Source of the DNA: Bryobacterales bacterium | Lineage (GTDB): Bacteria; Acidobacteriota; Terriglobia; Bryobacterales; UBA6623 | Assembly: GCA_022824585.1 (NCBI GenBank) | Contig: JAJDZN010000031.1 | Location: 1 to 64,000 of the forward strand | Length of the DNA: 64,000 bases | Direction: 5' to 3' | Shown here: piece by piece, positions 61,109-64,000 of the stretch | Layout of the letters: every line of letters begins with the position of its first letter | Numbering within the stretch: position 1 is the stretch's first letter | Translations under genes and position numbers: made by a program | Notes under the pieces: generated by a model | Told to the model about the DNA's origin: nothing | Database searches by the model: none | What the model saw: only the letters and a program-made list of their open reading frames with translations

Positions 61109-61136
61109 CGCTGAAACCGGTTGAAACCGGTTCAGC
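61109..61136 (-). terminator. Hairpin overlapping stop codon of the winged-helix gene
   Basis: CGCTGAAACCGG-TTGAAA-CCGGTTCAGCG: near-perfect stem with one bulge, followed on the minus strand by ...CACTTTTTGCTC. Confidence 0.4.
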
Positions 61137-62508
61137 GGGGCCGCTTGGTCAGCCCGGCAGACAGGCCTGAGCCGAACATGAGGCCTTCGAAGACGCTGAT
61201 GGCGACCTTGGTCACTGTCCCTGGCTCCTGCTCCCCGAGCAAACGGGCCAATGGCCCGAGGCCGACCTGGGATCCGGGGAAACTCTGCGCCATGAAATCG
61301 AGGCTTAATGCCCCGAGGGCGCGGCCGCTCCAACCCAGTATCCCGGCCCCGAATGCGCAGGCGAGGCCGGTCAGGAGAGCCACCCGGGCCCGGTCGAGCC
61401 CATGCGGCGTGGCCATGCCACCCTCTGCGGTCGGCGTGCCCAGCCCGTACCCTAGACCGACGGCGCCGCCGAGGACCAAGCCCTCCACCGCACCGGCCAG
61501 CGGCGAGAGATCGCGGCCGAACAGACCCTCGAGCACGAGCCGTCCCACGAGATGTGCGGCCGCGCCGACCGCCAGGCCGCTGGAGGCGCCCGCCACTGCG
61601 AGCGCCAGCCGGCGCTGAGCGCGAAATGCGGCTTCCGCGGTGGCGAGCCCGGCCCCGACTCCTGCGGCTGCGATACCGCCGACTACCATTCCGAGTAGCG
61701 GGAGGACAGCCAGCACTCCGTTGTCCGCTGTCGACCCAGGCCCGAAGCGAAGGACAAGGCTGCCGACGAAACCGGCGATCGCACCAGCCGCTGCTCCACC
61801 GGCCGCCGCGGCCATCCACCGACGACGGGCCAGCCCGGCCGCGCCTCGGATACGAAGCAAGAATAGGGTCGCCGCGGCAGTTAGCCATCCCCGCCTTCCT
61901 AACAACGGAACCGGCCCCGCCGCTGGTACGTCCCACCGGGTCTCGCGCAAATATGCGAGCGCCACGGCGTGGCCCTCGCTGCTGTCTAGCCTGTCCAGAG
62001 CCTTCTGCGTGCCCAGCTCATGCAGGGTCTCGGCGGCCTGTCGCATTCGGTCGTCCGCAGCTTCTCCGGCGTCGGACTTGGCAGCGAGCAATGCTTCCAG
62101 CGCCTTGTCGAGGGAGGCGCTCGCGTCGGGTTCCTCAGGGGTGTCCCGTACAGGCTCCAAAGGCCCCACATCCGGCTCTTCGACGACGTCGTCGCGTACA
62201 AAGCGATAGCCGTGCCTCGGCACCGTGCGAATAAAGGTCGGCTCCCGCGGGTCGTCACCGAGAGTGCGTCGGAGGGTCCGGACCGCTTGGCTCAAAGCGC
62301 CATCGCTGACCACTACGTCGCTCCAGACCGCATCGAGGATGTCGATCCGCGAGACGGCCTCGTCGCGCCGTTCGATGAGCAGGACCAGCAGGTCGAAGCA
62401 ACGCGGGATCAGCGGCAGCTCGCGGCCATCGCGGACTAGCGCCCGTCGGGCGGGGGACAAGATGTGGCCTGAGAACCGGTAGCGGGGTTTGCCCGGCGAT
62501 GATCGCAT
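61132..62508 (-). CDS. Winged-helix (OmpR/CadC-type) DNA-binding protein with polytopic membrane C-terminal domain
   Basis: RYRFSGHILSPARRALVRDGRELPLIPRCFDLLVLLIERRDEAVSRIDILDAVWSDVVVSDGALSQAVRTLRRTLGDDPREPTFIRTVPRHGYRFV; C-terminal half has multiple Gly/Ala-rich hydrophobic segments. Confidence 0.85.
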   Translation of the reverse strand: MRSSPGKPRYRFSGHILSPARRALVRDGRELPLIPRCFDLLVLLIERRDEAVSRIDILDAVWSDVVVSDGALSQAVRTLRRTLGDDPREPTFIRTVPRHGYRFVRDDVVEEPDVGPLEPVRDTPEEPDASASLDKALEALLAAKSDAGEAADDRMRQAAETLHELGTQKALDRLDSSEGHAVALAYLRETRWDVPAAGPVPLLGRRGWLTAAATLFLLRIRGAAGLARRRWMAAAAGGAAAGAIAGFVGSLVLRFGPGSTADNGVLAVLPLLGMVVGGIAAAGVGAGLATAEAAFRAQRRLALAVAGASSGLAVGAAAHLVGRLVLEGLFGRDLSPLAGAVEGLVLGGAVGLGYGLGTPTAEGGMATPHGLDRARVALLTGLACAFGAGILGWSGRALGALSLDFMAQSFPGSQVGLGPLARLLGEQEPGTVTKVAISVFEGLMFGSGLSAGLTKRPR

Positions 62509-62573
62509 CGACTTCAGGCAGTATACGCGGCCGGGACAACCACCCTCTCACTGGCAAGACGCGAAGCGTCCGG

Positions 62574-64000
62574 TCAGTCTCCTGCACGACGCAAGAGCGC
62601 AACCCAGTCCTTGGCGGCATCGCCCGGTGCCGGCCCGATCTGGACCGTTCCTGGCCCGGACACGGCGACGCCATCGGCCAAGGGCCCGCCGTCGGACGGA
62701 TCGAACCAAGAAACTTTGAACTCACCCTCGGTGCTTTCCAGGTCTAGGCTTGCGCTCCCACCTGACGGAATGTAGACGGCATAGATCTCGCCCGGCTTCG
62801 CCAGCACAAATGCCCCACTGCTCGGCGCGAGCTGATCGGCCGGGAGCATCTCTTGGAACGGCAGGTGCCTGTGGAAGAACTCGAGCGCGTGGCGGGTCAT
62901 CGACCAGATCTGAGAGCGGGAGCGAAAGTCCTCGAGGTTGAGGTCATTGTGGGGATACATGTACCCGAAGTACCATTCAATCCCCCAGCTTCCCGCCATG
63001 AGAGTCGCCCAGAGATGGTCGCGACGCTCATCGTGCCGGGACTCGTCTTCCGAGTCGGGCGCGACGCCGTCCCGTCCCGTGCGCTGCTCGTCGAAGGACA
63101 CCAGCCATGGCCGGCCTGCCTCGCGGGATCTGCGCATCCATTCGATGAGCGCCGTGTGCACGACCGGGTCTTCGCGGATCTGCATTGACGCGCCTTCGAA
63201 ATCCTCGAACCCGAGCAAGGGCGCGTAGTGCCTTTCGTGGTGTTCGACGGTCGCATGCGTGTGCATGACAACGGGATGGTCGTACGGATCCAGCCGGCGC
63301 AGGGCCGACGCATGGGCCTTGCGCTGCTCGGTGGAATTCGTGTTTTCCTCCCCGAGGTTCCAGATCAGAGCGGGATGGTGGGCGAAACGGGCGACGAGTT
63401 CTCGGTAGTAGAGCTTGCGGTCCGGCCCCAGATCGCCATCGTCCAGCAGGTGGTCGTTCTCCGTCTCCGCCGTGACAACGTGCAGCAGGATCCCCAATCG
63501 GTCGGCGTGTGAAAAGACAATCTCCCACTGCTCGAGCTTGCTCACGTCGAATCGATCGAAAGTCGCGGGGTCGATCCACGGCCAAGCGTCGTCACCGTCC
63601 CCGCTGACGTTCTGCGGCAGGAAGTAGATCGAATTCACGCCCTCCGAGGCCAGGTAATTGAGCGCACCGATCAGCCCCTTGCCCTTGCCGTCCTGCCAAG
63701 AGGGATCGCCTTCGCGCCAGTCGCGGAGGTGCGGCTCGTAGCGGTGCAGGAACGCCTCTCGGCGGCCTGTCTCGGCATCGCGGTCGCGAGTCCCGTCGAA
63801 GTCTGCGTAGGCCAGTAGGTTCTCCGGGCTGTCCGCGCCGCCCTTGAGAAAGTAGCCGCCGTCTCCCGCGAACCTCGGGTAGCGCTCTCCGACGTATTCG
63901 AGTCGTCCGCGGGAGCGGAAGTCAGGAGGCTGCTTGTCGGACCCGGCAACTATGAACTCGCCCGTCGCTCCGTCGAATGCCGCCGGCTGGCCGGCCGCGT
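62574..64000 (-). CDS. DUF5060-type glycoside-hydrolase-like protein with C-terminal putative collagen-binding domain, 5' end beyond window
   Basis: Frame stays open upstream of the track's GTG at 63638: ..RDWREGDPSWQDGKGKGLIGALNYLASEGVNSIYFLPQNVSGDGDDAWPW..; LIWNLGEENTNS; C-term GEIYAVYIPSGGSASLDLESTEGEFKVSWFDPSDGG. Confidence 0.85.
   Translation of the reverse strand, partial: AAGQPAAFDGATGEFIVAGSDKQPPDFRSRGRLEYVGERYPRFAGDGGYFLKGGADSPENLLAYADFDGTRDRDAETGRREAFLHRYEPHLRDWREGDPSWQDGKGKGLIGALNYLASEGVNSIYFLPQNVSGDGDDAWPWIDPATFDRFDVSKLEQWEIVFSHADRLGILLHVVTAETENDHLLDDGDLGPDRKLYYRELVARFAHHPALIWNLGEENTNSTEQRKAHASALRRLDPYDHPVVMHTHATVEHHERHYAPLLGFEDFEGASMQIREDPVVHTALIEWMRRSREAGRPWLVSFDEQRTGRDGVAPDSEDESRHDERRDHLWATLMAGSWGIEWYFGYMYPHNDLNLEDFRSRSQIWSMTRHALEFFHRHLPFQEMLPADQLAPSSGAFVLAKPGEIYAVYIPSGGSASLDLESTEGEFKVSWFDPSDGGPLADGVAVSGPGTVQIGPAPGDAAKDWVALLRRAGD

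Overview
High-GC bacterial chromosomal window. The gene content suggests an Acidobacteriota (Bryobacterales/Solibacter-like) genome: three large carboxypeptidase-regulatory-domain TonB-dependent receptors, an ADOP/FtsX-type permease, several Tat-exported oxidoreductases, and PSD1/DUF1553 and DUF1501 proteins. This taxonomic call is inference. I support about 45 coding regions, one tRNA-Val(TAC) and a few hairpins. I saw no rRNA, CRISPR array, transposase or prophage. Main themes are: (i) a minus-strand cluster of secreted 'PRTPWG.PDLQG.W' paralogues (8.0-12.1 kb), one fused to two VOC domains, plus a DUF6152 protein; (ii) four sulfatase/AlkP-superfamily enzymes with differing active-site motifs, together with an L-fuconate dehydratase; (iii) a thiol/redox block with katG, bshB1, bshA, cysM and a JAMM (Mec-like) gene, but no visible CysO sulfur carrier; (iv) three apparently decayed two-gene modules (VapB without VapC, HicB without HicA, DUF5131 with only a C-terminal TcmP-like remnant); (v) unusual fusions (secreted aldo/keto reductase with an Fn3-like tail, winged-helix regulator with a polytopic membrane domain, signal-bearing HAD dehalogenase). 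Two genes running off the window edges are missed or mis-started in the ORF track. All family calls come from reading motifs by eye; no searches were run.
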